A DNA stretch of 64,000 nt from Sphingobium sp. (GTDB lineage Bacteria; Pseudomonadota; Alphaproteobacteria; Sphingomonadales; Sphingomonadaceae), in the NCBI RefSeq assembly GCF_003248505.1, contig NZ_QFOA01000006.1, forward strand, positions 1-64,000, written 5' to 3'. Below, one piece after another: positions 1 through 8,813 of the stretch. The first letter of the stretch is position 1, and each line of letters starts with the position of its first letter. The notes beneath the pieces are model-generated. The model did not search any database. It had not been told where the DNA came from and saw only the letters and a program-made list of their open reading frames with translations. The translations under genes were made by a program, and so were the position numbers.

Positions 1-16
1 GCGAAAAGATCGACAT
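1..16 (-). CDS. possible 5' end of a divergent gene (mreB-like start)
   Basis: Only five codons fit in the window, read leftward, giving M-S-I-F-S, preceded by an AGGA-type ribosome site. The divergent position to mutL and this N-terminus would suit a rod-shape protein MreB of sphingomonads, but five residues cannot identify a gene. Treat this as a placeholder for a partial gene running off the left edge; the product is a guess. Confidence 0.25.
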
Positions 17-176
17 GCCTTATCCTGTTTCGCCCGCCGTCCCCTCGCGCGCGTGCCGGGGCGAGGCGGTATCCTGGTTCGCTGGTCCGTGGCCCCCGCT
101 TCCTTGCCCCTTGCAGCGCAAAAAATATGAGGTTCGCGGCTCGCGGAAAGCGCTCGCTTGGGCTAGTCCCTAATCA

Positions 177-1964
177 ATGTCAATACGCCGCCTGCCCGAA
201 CATCTGGTCAATCGTATCGCTGCCGGTGAAGTGGTCGAAAGACCCGCCAGCGCGCTCAAGGAAATCGTTGAAAACGCGCTCGATGCGGGTGCGACTCGGA
301 TAGCGGTGCGCTTGTCGAACGGGGGGCTCGACCGGATCGAGGTGAGCGACGACGGCTGCGGCATGGATTCCGCCGAGATGGTGCTGGCCCTGGAACGACA
401 TGCCACCTCCAAGCTGCCCGACGACGCGATAGAGAATGTCGCGACGCTCGGATTCCGGGGAGAAGCGCTACCGTCCATCGCCAGCGTCGCGCGCCTTTCG
501 ATCGACAGCCGTCCGCGTGGAGGCGAGGGGTGGAACCGCACCGTCGACAACGGCCAGCTGGTCGCCGAGGGGCCTGCCGCCTTGCCGCCCGGCACCCGTA
601 TCGCCGTGGAACAGTTGTTCGCAAGAGTCCCCGCGCGGCGCAAATTCCTGCGGTCGCCCAAGGCCGAATATGCCGCCTGCCTCGACGTGATGCGTCGTCT
701 CGCCATGGCGCATCCGGCGGTCGCGGTATCGGTCGAGCATGACGGACGGCGCGTGCTGGGCGTGCAGGCCGGGGAGGCGCGGGAGGATCGGGTCGCGGCG
801 CTCACCGACCGCCAACTGGCCGACAATCATGTCATCGTGTCGCTTGAGCGGGAGGGGATTCGCCTGTCGGGCGTGGCGTCGCTGCCGACATACAACAGGG
901 GCGTGGGCGATCATCAATATCTGTTCGTAAATGGCCGTCCGGTGCGAGACCGCCTTTTGATCGGCGCGGTGCGGGGGGCCTATGCCGATATGTTGGCGCG
1001 TGACCGGCACCCGGTGGTCGCACTGTTCCTCGACGTGCCGGCGCAGGAGGTGGACGTCAACGTCCACCCCGCTAAGACCGAAGTGCGCTTTCGCGATCCC
1101 GCGCTGGTGCGCGGCATGATCGTATCGGGCGTGCGGCGCGCGCTCGACGCCGAGGGATTCCGCGCTGTTCAGATGGCGGACCCGGCGGCGCTGGCGGCGT
1201 GGCGGCCCGAGCCGGTGTCGCCCACGCCCATCGGCGCGATGCCGATCTTCGAGGCGGCGGCCCAGCCCGTCAGCTACAATCCGCTGTTCCCATCCGTCGT
1301 GGCGGATCGCAGGCCCTCCTTCATGGCGCCCCCTCCGCAGGCGCGCGCGGAACCCGCCGCCGCGCCCGCGCCCGAGGGCAACAGCTTCCCCTTGGGCGTG
1401 GCGCGAGGGCAGGTTGCGCGCACCTATATCGTGGCGGAGGCGGAAGACGGCCTCGTCATCGTCGATCAGCACGCCGCGCACGAGCGGCTGACGCTGGAGC
1501 GTATGCGACGCGCGATGGAGGGGCAGGGCGTCGCGAGCCAGGCGCTGCTGCTCCCCGAAGTGGTCGAATTGGACGAAACCGCTTGCGACCGGTTGGAAGC
1601 CCGCATTGCCGAACTGCGCGATTTCGGGCTGGAGCTGGAGCGGTTCGGGCCGTCCGCCATGCTGGTGCGCGCCGTGCCCGCGATGCTGGGGCAGTCGGAT
1701 GTGCAGGGGATGGTGTCGGACTTGGCGGACGATCTGGCAGCTTACGATACCGCGCTTTCGCTGAAAGAGCGGCTCGACCTCGTCGCCGCCACCATGGCCT
1801 GCCACGGGTCGGTACGCGCGGGGCGAATACTGAGCGTGGCGGAGATGAACGCTCTGCTGCGCGAGATGGAAGTGACGCCACGGTCGGGCCAATGCAATCA
1901 TGGCCGTCCGACCTGGGTCAAGTTGGGCCATGGCGATATCGAAAAGCTGTTCGGGAGGAAGTAG
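177..1964 (+). CDS. mutL: DNA mismatch repair protein MutL (endonuclease type)
   Basis: MutL links mismatch recognition by MutS to strand removal. The N-terminal GHKL ATPase shows its three motifs: EIVENALDAGA (about residues 29-39), DDGCGM, and GFRGEALPSIASV. The C-terminal half carries DQHAAHERLTLE from about residue 430, matching the metal-binding DQHA(x)2E(x)4E endonuclease motif, and CNHGRP from about residue 573. It is therefore the nicking type expected in bacteria without MutH, unlike E. coli MutL. Length (595 aa) is normal. The start is the first in-frame ATG. The next gene begins 2 nt after its stop and probably shares its transcript. A Pro/Ala-rich linker around residues 340-405 joins the two domains. 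Confidence 0.97.
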   Translation: MSIRRLPEHLVNRIAAGEVVERPASALKEIVENALDAGATRIAVRLSNGGLDRIEVSDDGCGMDSAEMVLALERHATSKLPDDAIENVATLGFRGEALPSIASVARLSIDSRPRGGEGWNRTVDNGQLVAEGPAALPPGTRIAVEQLFARVPARRKFLRSPKAEYAACLDVMRRLAMAHPAVAVSVEHDGRRVLGVQAGEAREDRVAALTDRQLADNHVIVSLEREGIRLSGVASLPTYNRGVGDHQYLFVNGRPVRDRLLIGAVRGAYADMLARDRHPVVALFLDVPAQEVDVNVHPAKTEVRFRDPALVRGMIVSGVRRALDAEGFRAVQMADPAALAAWRPEPVSPTPIGAMPIFEAAAQPVSYNPLFPSVVADRRPSFMAPPPQARAEPAAAPAPEGNSFPLGVARGQVARTYIVAEAEDGLVIVDQHAAHERLTLERMRRAMEGQGVASQALLLPEVVELDETACDRLEARIAELRDFGLELERFGPSAMLVRAVPAMLGQSDVQGMVSDLADDLAAYDTALSLKERLDLVAATMACHGSVRAGRILSVAEMNALLREMEVTPRSGQCNHGRPTWVKLGHGDIEKLFGRK

Positions 1965-1965
1965 A

Positions 1966-2451
1966 ATGATGGGTCCGCTCCTGATGCTAGCCGCTGCGTC
2001 CGGCGCGGTCGATTGTGCGGCGGCGCCGCCACTTGCCGAACCGTGGACGAGCTGGACGCAAAGCTGGACAGCCATGGCGGGAACGCAGCAAAGCGGCGCG
2101 CCGCCGCTGCTGCTGGGAAAGCCGGTGACGGCCATGCTCAACCCAGCGGACTATGTGCATTTCGCCGCCGATCCGGGAAAAGACGGCAAGCAGGGTTTCG
2201 GCGGCATCTTTACCCTTTCGGTAAAGCAAGCCGCGCGCGTCGGCATCGCGCTGTCCGGTCGGGCGTGGGTCGATGTGGTGAGCGGGACGGAAAAGCTGAC
2301 GTCAGTCGATCACGGCCACGGGCCGGACTGTTCTGAAATGCGCAAGATCGTGTGGTTCGACCTTCCGCCCGGACGCCATATAGTGCAGGTCGCTGGAGCG
2401 AAAGCGCGGGAAATCCGGATTATGGCGGCGGACGCAAACGCCAACCGGTAG
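1966..2451 (+). CDS. small exported protein, function unknown
   Basis: This 161-aa protein begins with Met-Met-Gly-Pro and a short hydrophobic stretch ending near Ala-Ser-Gly-Ala, consistent with a signal peptide. The body looks like a small all-beta secreted domain, with alternating hydrophobic residues and the segment FGGIFTLSVKQAARVGIALS. A GGGAGGAA ribosome site lies just before the chosen ATG, inside the end of mutL, so the gene is probably co-transcribed with mutL. I recognise it as a type of short protein common beside mutL in sphingomonads, but I know no established function. Longer upstream starts would overlap mutL and are not needed. Confidence 0.75.
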   Translation: MMGPLLMLAAASGAVDCAAAPPLAEPWTSWTQSWTAMAGTQQSGAPPLLLGKPVTAMLNPADYVHFAADPGKDGKQGFGGIFTLSVKQAARVGIALSGRAWVDVVSGTEKLTSVDHGHGPDCSEMRKIVWFDLPPGRHIVQVAGAKAREIRIMAADANANR

Positions 2452-2458
2452 CGCCGCC

Positions 2459-2926
2459 TTAGGCCGGGCGGGTGCGCCACATGGCGATGGGGATCATCGT
2501 CAAAACCGGTTCGTCCAGCTGATTGACGATGGTGACCTTGTTCCGGACGATGCCCATTTCCGGGCGGCTTCTCGAAACTTTCGTTTCCAGGACGACGCTC
2601 GTTCCCCGCAGCGTGTCGCCGGGGCGCACCGGGCGCAGCCAGCGCAGTTCGTCCACACCCATCGCGCCGAGGCTTGCGGCCTGACGACCGGGTTGACGCT
2701 GCATTTCGGCGACGAACATCTTCATGAAAAGCGCGGTCGTGTGCCAGCCGCTCAAAGAAATCGTCCCGAAATGCGTGCCCGCAGCCGCTTCGTCCGACAG
2801 GTGGAAGGGCTGGGGATCGAATTCGGCGGCGAAGGCGACGGCCTCCTCCCTCGTAACCGTCGCAGGGCCGAAGTCGAAGCTGTCGCCGACGCGGATATCT
2901 TCGAAATAGACGATGTCGTCGACCAT
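2459..2926 (-). CDS. MaoC-like acyl dehydratase
   Basis: A 155-aa single hot-dog-fold protein of the MaoC/(R)-specific enoyl-CoA hydratase family, which adds water to trans-2-enoyl-CoA in fatty-acid or polyester metabolism. The catalytic motif appears as FDPQPFHLSDEAA in the N-terminal third, giving the Asp/His pair. Length is typical for single-domain members. It converges on the preceding small gene with a 7-nt gap and stands alone on its strand, so the physiological substrate cannot be inferred from context. Confidence 0.88.
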   Translation of the reverse strand: MVDDIVYFEDIRVGDSFDFGPATVTREEAVAFAAEFDPQPFHLSDEAAAGTHFGTISLSGWHTTALFMKMFVAEMQRQPGRQAASLGAMGVDELRWLRPVRPGDTLRGTSVVLETKVSRSRPEMGIVRNKVTIVNQLDEPVLTMIPIAMWRTRPA

Positions 2927-2985
2927 GGCTCTCTCCGTCGGGTGGCTGGAGCGAGCCTTATAGTCGGTTTCCGTTTACGTCAATG

Positions 2986-4536
2986 TCAGGTGATAGCGAT
3001 AGAGGGCTGTCCGCGCGGGACCGTCAATGTCGCGCGGGTGCTGATCGCCCCGCCGGGCGTCGAAACGCGGTCGATGACGCGCATCTGGCTGGCCCACGCG
3101 TCCGGCGTCACTTCGCAAATCATATAGCCGCGCTGGTCGTTCAGGAATTTGAGCTGCGGATTGTTCTTCATCATGATGTCGCTGCCAGCCCGCAAATCCG
3201 ACCCGTCGCCCCCCGACGCGATCGAGGTGGAAACGAATTCAACCGCCACCGGCTTGCCCTCGCTTTCCAGCAGACCGGCGAAATTCTGATGCTCGTCCCC
3301 GGTGAGGACGATCACATTGTCCAGCCCGCGCATCCTTGCCAGCAGCCGCTTGCGCGCAACTTCATATCCGGCCCAGCTGTCGAGATTGTAGATCTTGACC
3401 TTCTCATCGGCGTAGCGGCGGCGGTCGAGCGACATCATCATCACCTGTTGCGCGACGCAGTTCCACTTCGTCTGGCGGCGGGTCAGGTTGCGGTCGAGCC
3501 AGCTTTCCTCATCGGGCGACATGACCTGCGCCTTGGGATCGTCGATCCCGGCGCAGAACGTCTTGAACCCGTCATCGCAAGGCTGATCCGACCGGAAAGA
3601 ACGGGTGTCGAGGAAGTCGATGGAGAGAAGGTCGCCGAAGCGGGCCTCGCGATACATGTTGGTGATGATGCCGTTCTTCGGCAGCATAGCGGCACGGACC
3701 GGCATATATTCATACCATGCCTGCAACCCGGCCTGGCGACGCAGGCGGAACACATCGGACGGCGCATCTTTCCAGTCGAAGTCGCTGACCCAGTTATTCT
3801 CGACCTCATGATCGTCGAAGGTTGGGAACCATGTATGCCGCGCTCGGGCGGCCTGAAGGTCGTAATCGCTCAGATACTGCGCATAGCGCAGGCGATAGTC
3901 GGTCAGGTCGAAACAGTCCTGCCCGACATGATGGCGGACCTGATCGACCGGCAGGTCATCCTTGTCATAGTCCGGCGCGCGCTGCTGATATTCGTAGATG
4001 AAGTCGCCATAATGGAACACGAAGGCGAGATCCTCCTCCCGTGCCAGATGCCGGAAGGCGGTGAAATAGCCGTCCTCGTAATTCTGGCATCCCGCCACGC
4101 CGAATTTGAGAGTGGAGAGGCTGGCCGACGCGAGCGGCAATGTGCGTGCCCGACCGCGCGGCGACCGGTCGCTTCCCACCGCGAAGCGATACCAATAGGG
4201 GCGGTCGGGTTGCAGGCCCGCCACCTCGACATGGACGCTGTGGCCCAGTTCGGGGCGGGCGGTCGCTTCCCCTGAGGCGACGACGGTCTTGAAGCGATCG
4301 TCGCTCGCGACTTCCCACTTCACCGGTAGCGGAGTCATCGACATCCCCCCGTGCGGCTCCAGCGGTTTCGGCGCGAGTTTGGTCCAGATGACGAAACCGT
4401 CAGGCGCCGGATCGCCGGATGTGACGCCGAGCGAAAAGGGATAGCCGGCAAACCAGGTCTGCGCCTTCAGGATGGCGGGTGCAGCGAGGGTGGGCGCGAT
4501 GGTGGCGCTAGTCAGGATCTGGCGGCGGGTGAACAT
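2986..4536 (-). CDS. phoD: alkaline phosphatase D (PhoD family), Tat-exported
   Basis: A 516-aa metal-dependent phosphodi/monoesterase that acts in the periplasm on organic phosphate. The N-terminus has a twin-arginine signal (M-F-T-R-R-Q-I-L) with a hydrophobic stretch ending near Ala-Gln-Thr, so it should be exported folded with its Ca/Fe centre. An N-terminal immunoglobulin-like domain (GVTSGDPAPDGFVIWTKL) is followed by the metallophosphatase core with HYGDFIYEY, FDDHEVENNW and LTGDEHQNF. Length and order fit the family. It stands alone, and I saw no clear Pho box. Confidence 0.95.
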   Translation of the reverse strand: MFTRRQILTSATIAPTLAAPAILKAQTWFAGYPFSLGVTSGDPAPDGFVIWTKLAPKPLEPHGGMSMTPLPVKWEVASDDRFKTVVASGEATARPELGHSVHVEVAGLQPDRPYWYRFAVGSDRSPRGRARTLPLASASLSTLKFGVAGCQNYEDGYFTAFRHLAREEDLAFVFHYGDFIYEYQQRAPDYDKDDLPVDQVRHHVGQDCFDLTDYRLRYAQYLSDYDLQAARARHTWFPTFDDHEVENNWVSDFDWKDAPSDVFRLRRQAGLQAWYEYMPVRAAMLPKNGIITNMYREARFGDLLSIDFLDTRSFRSDQPCDDGFKTFCAGIDDPKAQVMSPDEESWLDRNLTRRQTKWNCVAQQVMMMSLDRRRYADEKVKIYNLDSWAGYEVARKRLLARMRGLDNVIVLTGDEHQNFAGLLESEGKPVAVEFVSTSIASGGDGSDLRAGSDIMMKNNPQLKFLNDQRGYMICEVTPDAWASQMRVIDRVSTPGGAISTRATLTVPRGQPSIAIT

Positions 4537-4621
4537 GGAGCGACCTTCGGATTCGGAAATGGTTGATCGGTGTCTTAGCCCGGTGTCTTAGCCGCGCAAT
4601 ATGACAGGATGGCGCACGGCT

Positions 4622-5122
4622 TCAGGCGACCCAGCCGCGCAGCGCGGCCCACGCTTGCGCCTTCCTCTCGCGAGTCATGCTGGCATAGGCGCCGCTGGAG
4701 GAAGGAAGGTCGATAAGGGCGAGGCCGGGGCGTTCGCCCAACTGCCTGCGGCCATGCGTCGCGGCGGTCCTGCCGTTGAACGCGACGGCCCGGAGCGCGG
4801 GAAGCCGGGCGACGAACAGACCAAGGTCGCGCAGTTCCGCGTCGCGAATGCTGCTGTCCAGGCTTCCTTCCCGCTCGGCGCTTTCGATCGCGTCCCACAG
4901 GCCGACACCGCGCGTGCGCATGCGCTTTAGCCGCATGGCGTAGGGGAGGGCGCGCAAATCCTCGTCCAACACTCCGCCCAGAAGATGCCAGAACGCATTG
5001 CCGCGATGGGCGTAATATTCGCCCTGTCGGATCGACGCTTCACCCGGCAGGCTGCCCAGGATCAGCAGGCGCGTGTCGGCATCGACGCTGGGCGGAAACG
5101 CTGCCTTGCGCTGGGCTGGCAT
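4622..5122 (-). CDS. DNA-deoxyinosine glycosylase (UDG superfamily, family 6)
   Basis: A roughly 166-aa member of the uracil-DNA glycosylase superfamily that removes hypoxanthine from deaminated adenine. The signature region RLLILGSLPGEASIRQGEYY followed by HRGNAFW is typical of the HDG (family 6) group, as is the C-terminal LIDLPSSSGAYA. I chose the ATG at 5122, which gives an N-terminus of family-like length; an in-frame GTG at 5143 would add seven residues. It lies just downstream of ychF on the same strand and may share its mRNA. Confidence 0.87.
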   Translation of the reverse strand: MPAQRKAAFPPSVDADTRLLILGSLPGEASIRQGEYYAHRGNAFWHLLGGVLDEDLRALPYAMRLKRMRTRGVGLWDAIESAEREGSLDSSIRDAELRDLGLFVARLPALRAVAFNGRTAATHGRRQLGERPGLALIDLPSSSGAYASMTRERKAQAWAALRGWVA

Positions 5123-5147
5123 CTGGCCGGGGCGCAGCGCCACGACG

Positions 5148-6248
5148 TCAGACGTTGAAACGGAACAGCATGATGTCGCCGTCCTGCGTCACATACTCCT
5201 TGCCTTCCGAGCGCCACTTGCCCGCTTCCTTCGCCCCGGTTTCGCCGTTGAACTGGACATAGTCGCCATAGGCCATGGTTTCGGCGCGGATGAAGCCTTT
5301 TTCGAAATCCGAATGGATCGCGCCTGCCGCCTGCGGGGCCTTGCTGCCGCGTGCGACGGTCCATGCCCGTGCTTCCTTGGGGCCCACGGTGAAGAAGGTG
5401 ATGAGGCCGAGCAGTTCGTAGCCTGCACGGATGATGCGGGCGAGACCCGCTTCGGTAAGGCCCAGCGCCTCGAGATATTCGGCGCGTTCCTCCACCGGCA
5501 TGGTGACGAGTTCCGCCTCGATCGCGGCGGAGACGATAACGGCCTTCGCTCCTTCGGCTGCCGCCTTTTCGAACACGCGGGCGGAATGGGCGTTGCCCTG
5601 AGACGCGGCGTCCTCCTCCACGTTGCAGACGTAAAGGACGGGCTTGGCAGTCAGCAATTGCGCCTGCGCGAAGATACGCTCTTCCTCGACATCGCGGGGC
5701 TGTGCCAGGCGGGCGGGCTTGCCTTCGCGCAACAGGTCGAGCGCTTGTCCCAGAACGGCGGCGGCGACCTTGGCTTCCTTGTCGCCCTGCGCTGCCTTCT
5801 TGGCGAAGGCGGGGACGCGCTTTTCCAGGCTTTCGAGGTCGGCGAGCATCAGTTCGGTTTCGACCGTCTCGGCATCGGCGATGGGATCGACCTTGCCTTC
5901 GACATGGGTGATGTCGTCATCCTCGAAGCAACGCAACACATGGACGATGGCGTCCACTTCGCGGATGTTTGCGAGGAACTGGTTGCCAAGGCCCTCGCCC
6001 TTCGACGCGCCGCGCACGAGGCCCGCAATGTCAACGAAGCTGAGCTGCGTTTCGATGATCTTGGCCGATCTTCCGATCTTCGCGATCACCTGAAGCCGTT
6101 CGTCGGGTACGGCGACGCGGCCCTCATTGGGTTCGATGGTGCAGAAGGGATAGTTTGCCGCTTGCGCTGCCTGCGTTTCGGTGAGCGCATTGAACAGGGT
6201 GGACTTGCCCACATTGGGAAGACCGACGATACCGCAACGAAAACCCAT
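5148..6248 (-). CDS. ychF: redox-regulated ribosome-binding ATPase YchF (OLA1 family)
   Basis: A 366-aa Obg-family P-loop protein that binds ribosomes and prefers ATP over GTP. The P-loop reads GLPNVGKSTLFNAL near the N-terminus. The base-recognition motif is the YchF-specific CNVEE type instead of NKxD. A coiled coil occupies the middle and a C-terminal TGS domain includes ARAWTVARGSKA and GAIHSDFEKGFIRAE. Length is typical (about 363 aa). The start codon is unambiguous. Confidence 0.97.
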   Translation of the reverse strand: MGFRCGIVGLPNVGKSTLFNALTETQAAQAANYPFCTIEPNEGRVAVPDERLQVIAKIGRSAKIIETQLSFVDIAGLVRGASKGEGLGNQFLANIREVDAIVHVLRCFEDDDITHVEGKVDPIADAETVETELMLADLESLEKRVPAFAKKAAQGDKEAKVAAAVLGQALDLLREGKPARLAQPRDVEEERIFAQAQLLTAKPVLYVCNVEEDAASQGNAHSARVFEKAAAEGAKAVIVSAAIEAELVTMPVEERAEYLEALGLTEAGLARIIRAGYELLGLITFFTVGPKEARAWTVARGSKAPQAAGAIHSDFEKGFIRAETMAYGDYVQFNGETGAKEAGKWRSEGKEYVTQDGDIMLFRFNV

Positions 6249-6416
6249 CTGATTGCCTTACACGATACGAGAATGACTGGATGCCGCGCCGATAGCGCTT
6301 CCCCGCGCGAAAGGCCAGCCTTGGGTCAGGCAGGCAAGCGTCCCGGCGCGGGGTGGACAAAAGGCGCAATTGCAATGGGCCATCGCGTCCCGACATGGGG
6401 GCGGACAGGAGAATAT

Positions 6417-6860
6417 ATGGACGATCACGGCGAACAATGGTGGACGGACGGCGCAGGCAAACGCTGGAAGAAGCGTCCGCCGTACGAGACGGGCGTCCTC
6501 GGCCGCTGCCCGCGATGCGGTGAGGGGCATATCTTCAAGGGGTTCCTGACGGTTCGCGATCATTGCGAGGTGTGCGGCCTCGATTACAGCTTTGCCGATC
6601 CGGCGGACGGTCCCGCGGTGTTCGTGCAATTGTTCGCCTGCGTGCCTGGCGTCATCTTCATCCTGATGCTGGAGATTCTGGCGCGTCCGCCGATATGGGT
6701 GCATATCGTCGTAGGCGTGCCCGTGGTGATCCTGACCACCGTTCTGCCGTTGCGCCCGATCAAGGGATGGCTGGTCGCGGCGCAGTTTACGACCCGCGCG
6801 CGGGAGGCTGGCACCAGCGCGCTGTGGAAGAGGCTGCACGGCGACGGGCGGCCCGATTAG
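6417..6860 (+). CDS. DUF983 family membrane protein
   Basis: A 147-aa protein with a short soluble head carrying two Cys pairs (CPRCGEGHIF and CEVCGLD), a likely zinc ribbon, then two membrane helices (about residues 65-87 and 90-112) and a short C-terminal tail. This layout is DUF983, common in alphaproteobacteria; its role is not established. The start at 6417 follows an ideal AGGAG ribosome site; an upstream ATG at 6375 has none. It converges on aguB. Confidence 0.88.
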   Translation: MDDHGEQWWTDGAGKRWKKRPPYETGVLGRCPRCGEGHIFKGFLTVRDHCEVCGLDYSFADPADGPAVFVQLFACVPGVIFILMLEILARPPIWVHIVVGVPVVILTTVLPLRPIKGWLVAAQFTTRAREAGTSALWKRLHGDGRPD

Positions 6861-6872
6861 CCGCCCTCCAAC

Positions 6873-7721
6873 CTATATGTCCTGCGCGATGCGGGTGTAA
6901 AGTTCGGGGCGGCGGTCGCGGAAGAAGCCCATGCCCGCGCGGTGCGTCCTGGCCCTGACGAGGTCGAGCGTGGCGACCAGGGCGCCATTGTCCTTCGCAT
7001 CCGCTTGCGCGAGAAAGTCGCCCCACTCGTCCGTGATGAAGCTGTGGCCGTAGAATTTCTGGCCTTCCTCGTCCCCGATGCGATTGGCCGCGATGACCGG
7101 CATGCAATTGCTGACGGCGTGGCCGATCATGGCGCGCCGCCACATGCGGCTGGTGTCGAGGTCGGCGTCATAGGGTTCCGATCCGATGGCGGTCGGGTAG
7201 AAGAGCATCTCCGCGCCCATCAGCGCCATGACGCGGGCGGTTTCGGGATACCATTGGTCCCAGCAGATGCCGACGCCTACGGTGCCGTAGCGCGTGTTCC
7301 ACACCTTGAAGCCGGTATTGCCGGGGCGGAAATAATATTTCTCCTCATAACCCGGCCCGTCGGGAATGTGGCTCTTGCGATAGACACCCATGATCTCGCC
7401 CTCGTCGTCGATCATCGCAAGCGAATTGTAATAATGGTGGCCGTCGCGTTCGAAGAAGCTGGTCGGGATGTAGACGCCCAGGTCCTTCGCCAGCTTGCGC
7501 ATTTCCTGCACCGCCGGGTGGCTGTCGACCGGCTGGGCGGTGGAGAAGAGCGCTTCGTCCTCGACCCGGCAGAAATAGGGGCCTTCGAACAGTTCGGGCG
7601 GCAGGATGATCTTCGCCCCGCGTATGGCCGCCCGGCGCACATGGTCGGCGACCATGGCGATATTGTCGTCCATGTCGTCCGAAAAGGCGAGTTGCAGGGC
7701 GGCGACGGTTACCTGGGTCAT
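6873..7721 (-). CDS. aguB: N-carbamoylputrescine amidase
   Basis: A 282-aa nitrilase-superfamily enzyme that hydrolyses N-carbamoylputrescine to putrescine, CO2 and ammonia in the cytoplasm. The Glu-Lys-Cys triad is visible in PPELFEGPYF, YRKSHIPDG and VGICWDQWYPE. Length is typical. It directly follows aguA on the same strand (18-nt gap), so the pair forms the two-step agmatine-to-putrescine operon. The gene supplying agmatine is not in the window. Confidence 0.96.
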   Translation of the reverse strand: MTQVTVAALQLAFSDDMDDNIAMVADHVRRAAIRGAKIILPPELFEGPYFCRVEDEALFSTAQPVDSHPAVQEMRKLAKDLGVYIPTSFFERDGHHYYNSLAMIDDEGEIMGVYRKSHIPDGPGYEEKYYFRPGNTGFKVWNTRYGTVGVGICWDQWYPETARVMALMGAEMLFYPTAIGSEPYDADLDTSRMWRRAMIGHAVSNCMPVIAANRIGDEEGQKFYGHSFITDEWGDFLAQADAKDNGALVATLDLVRARTHRAGMGFFRDRRPELYTRIAQDI

Positions 7722-7739
7722 TCTTCGGGTCCGGTGAGG

Positions 7740-8732
7740 TCAGAGGGAAGGCATCTGCTGGCTGCAACAATGGAAGCTGCCGCCGCCCGACAATATGGCG
7801 TCGCTGCGCAGTCCGACAATGTCCCGCCCCGGAAAGAAGGGCCGAAGCGCGTCGAGCGCCGCCTGGTCGTTAGGCCGACCGTAGACGGGAACGATGACAG
7901 CAGCGTTGCCCACGTAGAAGTTCATGTAGCTGGCCGGAATCGCTTCGCCATCCACCTCGACACGACCGGGCGAGGGGATGTCCACCACCTCAACCCCATG
8001 CGCCTTCGCGCGGGTGCGGGCGTCGGCGTAGATGGCGGCGTTGGGATCGTCGTGCGTCGTCGCGACCGGAAGCGCGAGCTTGCCCGGCGCGACGAAACGG
8101 GCGAGGTTGTCGACATGGCCGTCCGTATGGTCGTTGAGCAGACCGTCGCCCAGCCATAGCATGTCGGACAGGCCGAGCGATCCGGCCAGCAACGTTTCGA
8201 TCTTGCCGCGATCGAGGTTCGGGTTGCGGTTTGGGTTGAGCAGGCATTGTTCGGTCGTGACGAACAGGCCAGTGCCATCGGTGTCGATCGCGCCGCCCTC
8301 GAACACCCAGTTCTGCGTTTGCACGGGAAAGCCCGTGGTCGCCGCCAGCCGCGCGCCGATATCCTCATCGCCCGCCATCCGATATTTGCCGCCCCAGCCG
8401 TTGAAGCCGAAATCGACCAGCGCACGTGCCTTGTCCGCTGTTCCGTTCATCACGGCGATGGGGGCGGTATCCCGCAGCCATACGTCGCCCAGATGCGCGA
8501 CAACGATGTGGACAGCTGCATCGACCATTGCACGCGCCGCTAAGGCGTCTTCTTCGTTGTCGACGACAAGTCGCACCTCCTCGCCCTTGCCGCCCGCGTG
8601 AAGCGCGTTGGCGAAAGCGGCGATCTGCTGCCGGGCGGCGTCGAACGCGCCGGGCCATTCTGCAGGATCGGTCGGAAACCCGATCCAGGTCCAGTCGTGC
8701 GGTGCCCATTCGGCAGGCATACGGAATGTCAT
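7740..8732 (-). CDS. aguA: agmatine deiminase
   Basis: A 330-aa enzyme of the guanidino-group-modifying fold (PF04371) that converts agmatine to N-carbamoylputrescine. Seen are the conserved region PAEWAPHDWTWIGFP near the N-terminus, DVWLRDTAPI, and the C-terminal catalytic-Cys region GGGSFHCCSQQMP. Length is slightly under the usual 360 but complete. It is the first gene of the aguA-aguB operon. Confidence 0.95.
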   Translation of the reverse strand: MTFRMPAEWAPHDWTWIGFPTDPAEWPGAFDAARQQIAAFANALHAGGKGEEVRLVVDNEEDALAARAMVDAAVHIVVAHLGDVWLRDTAPIAVMNGTADKARALVDFGFNGWGGKYRMAGDEDIGARLAATTGFPVQTQNWVFEGGAIDTDGTGLFVTTEQCLLNPNRNPNLDRGKIETLLAGSLGLSDMLWLGDGLLNDHTDGHVDNLARFVAPGKLALPVATTHDDPNAAIYADARTRAKAHGVEVVDIPSPGRVEVDGEAIPASYMNFYVGNAAVIVPVYGRPNDQAALDALRPFFPGRDIVGLRSDAILSGGGSFHCCSQQMPSL

Positions 8733-8813
8733 CGGAACGGCCTTTTCATAACGGAACGGGGTGACGCTCCCTTTAGCAGCCGCAGGCCGCCAGGGGGAGC
8801 GTCTTGTCGTCGC

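Noticed and set aside
468..2141. Long antisense frames opposite mutL, and similar long frames opposite phoD, glyA, parC, the GGDEF/EAL gene and terL
   Set aside because: High-GC shadow frames with His/Arg/Gly-rich composition and no domains; the opposite strand holds well-known genes.
8764..8802. Inverted repeat between aguA and the M28 peptidase gene
   Set aside because: Arms are short (ACGCTCCC) with a long loop and no T-run; not convincing as terminator or RNA.
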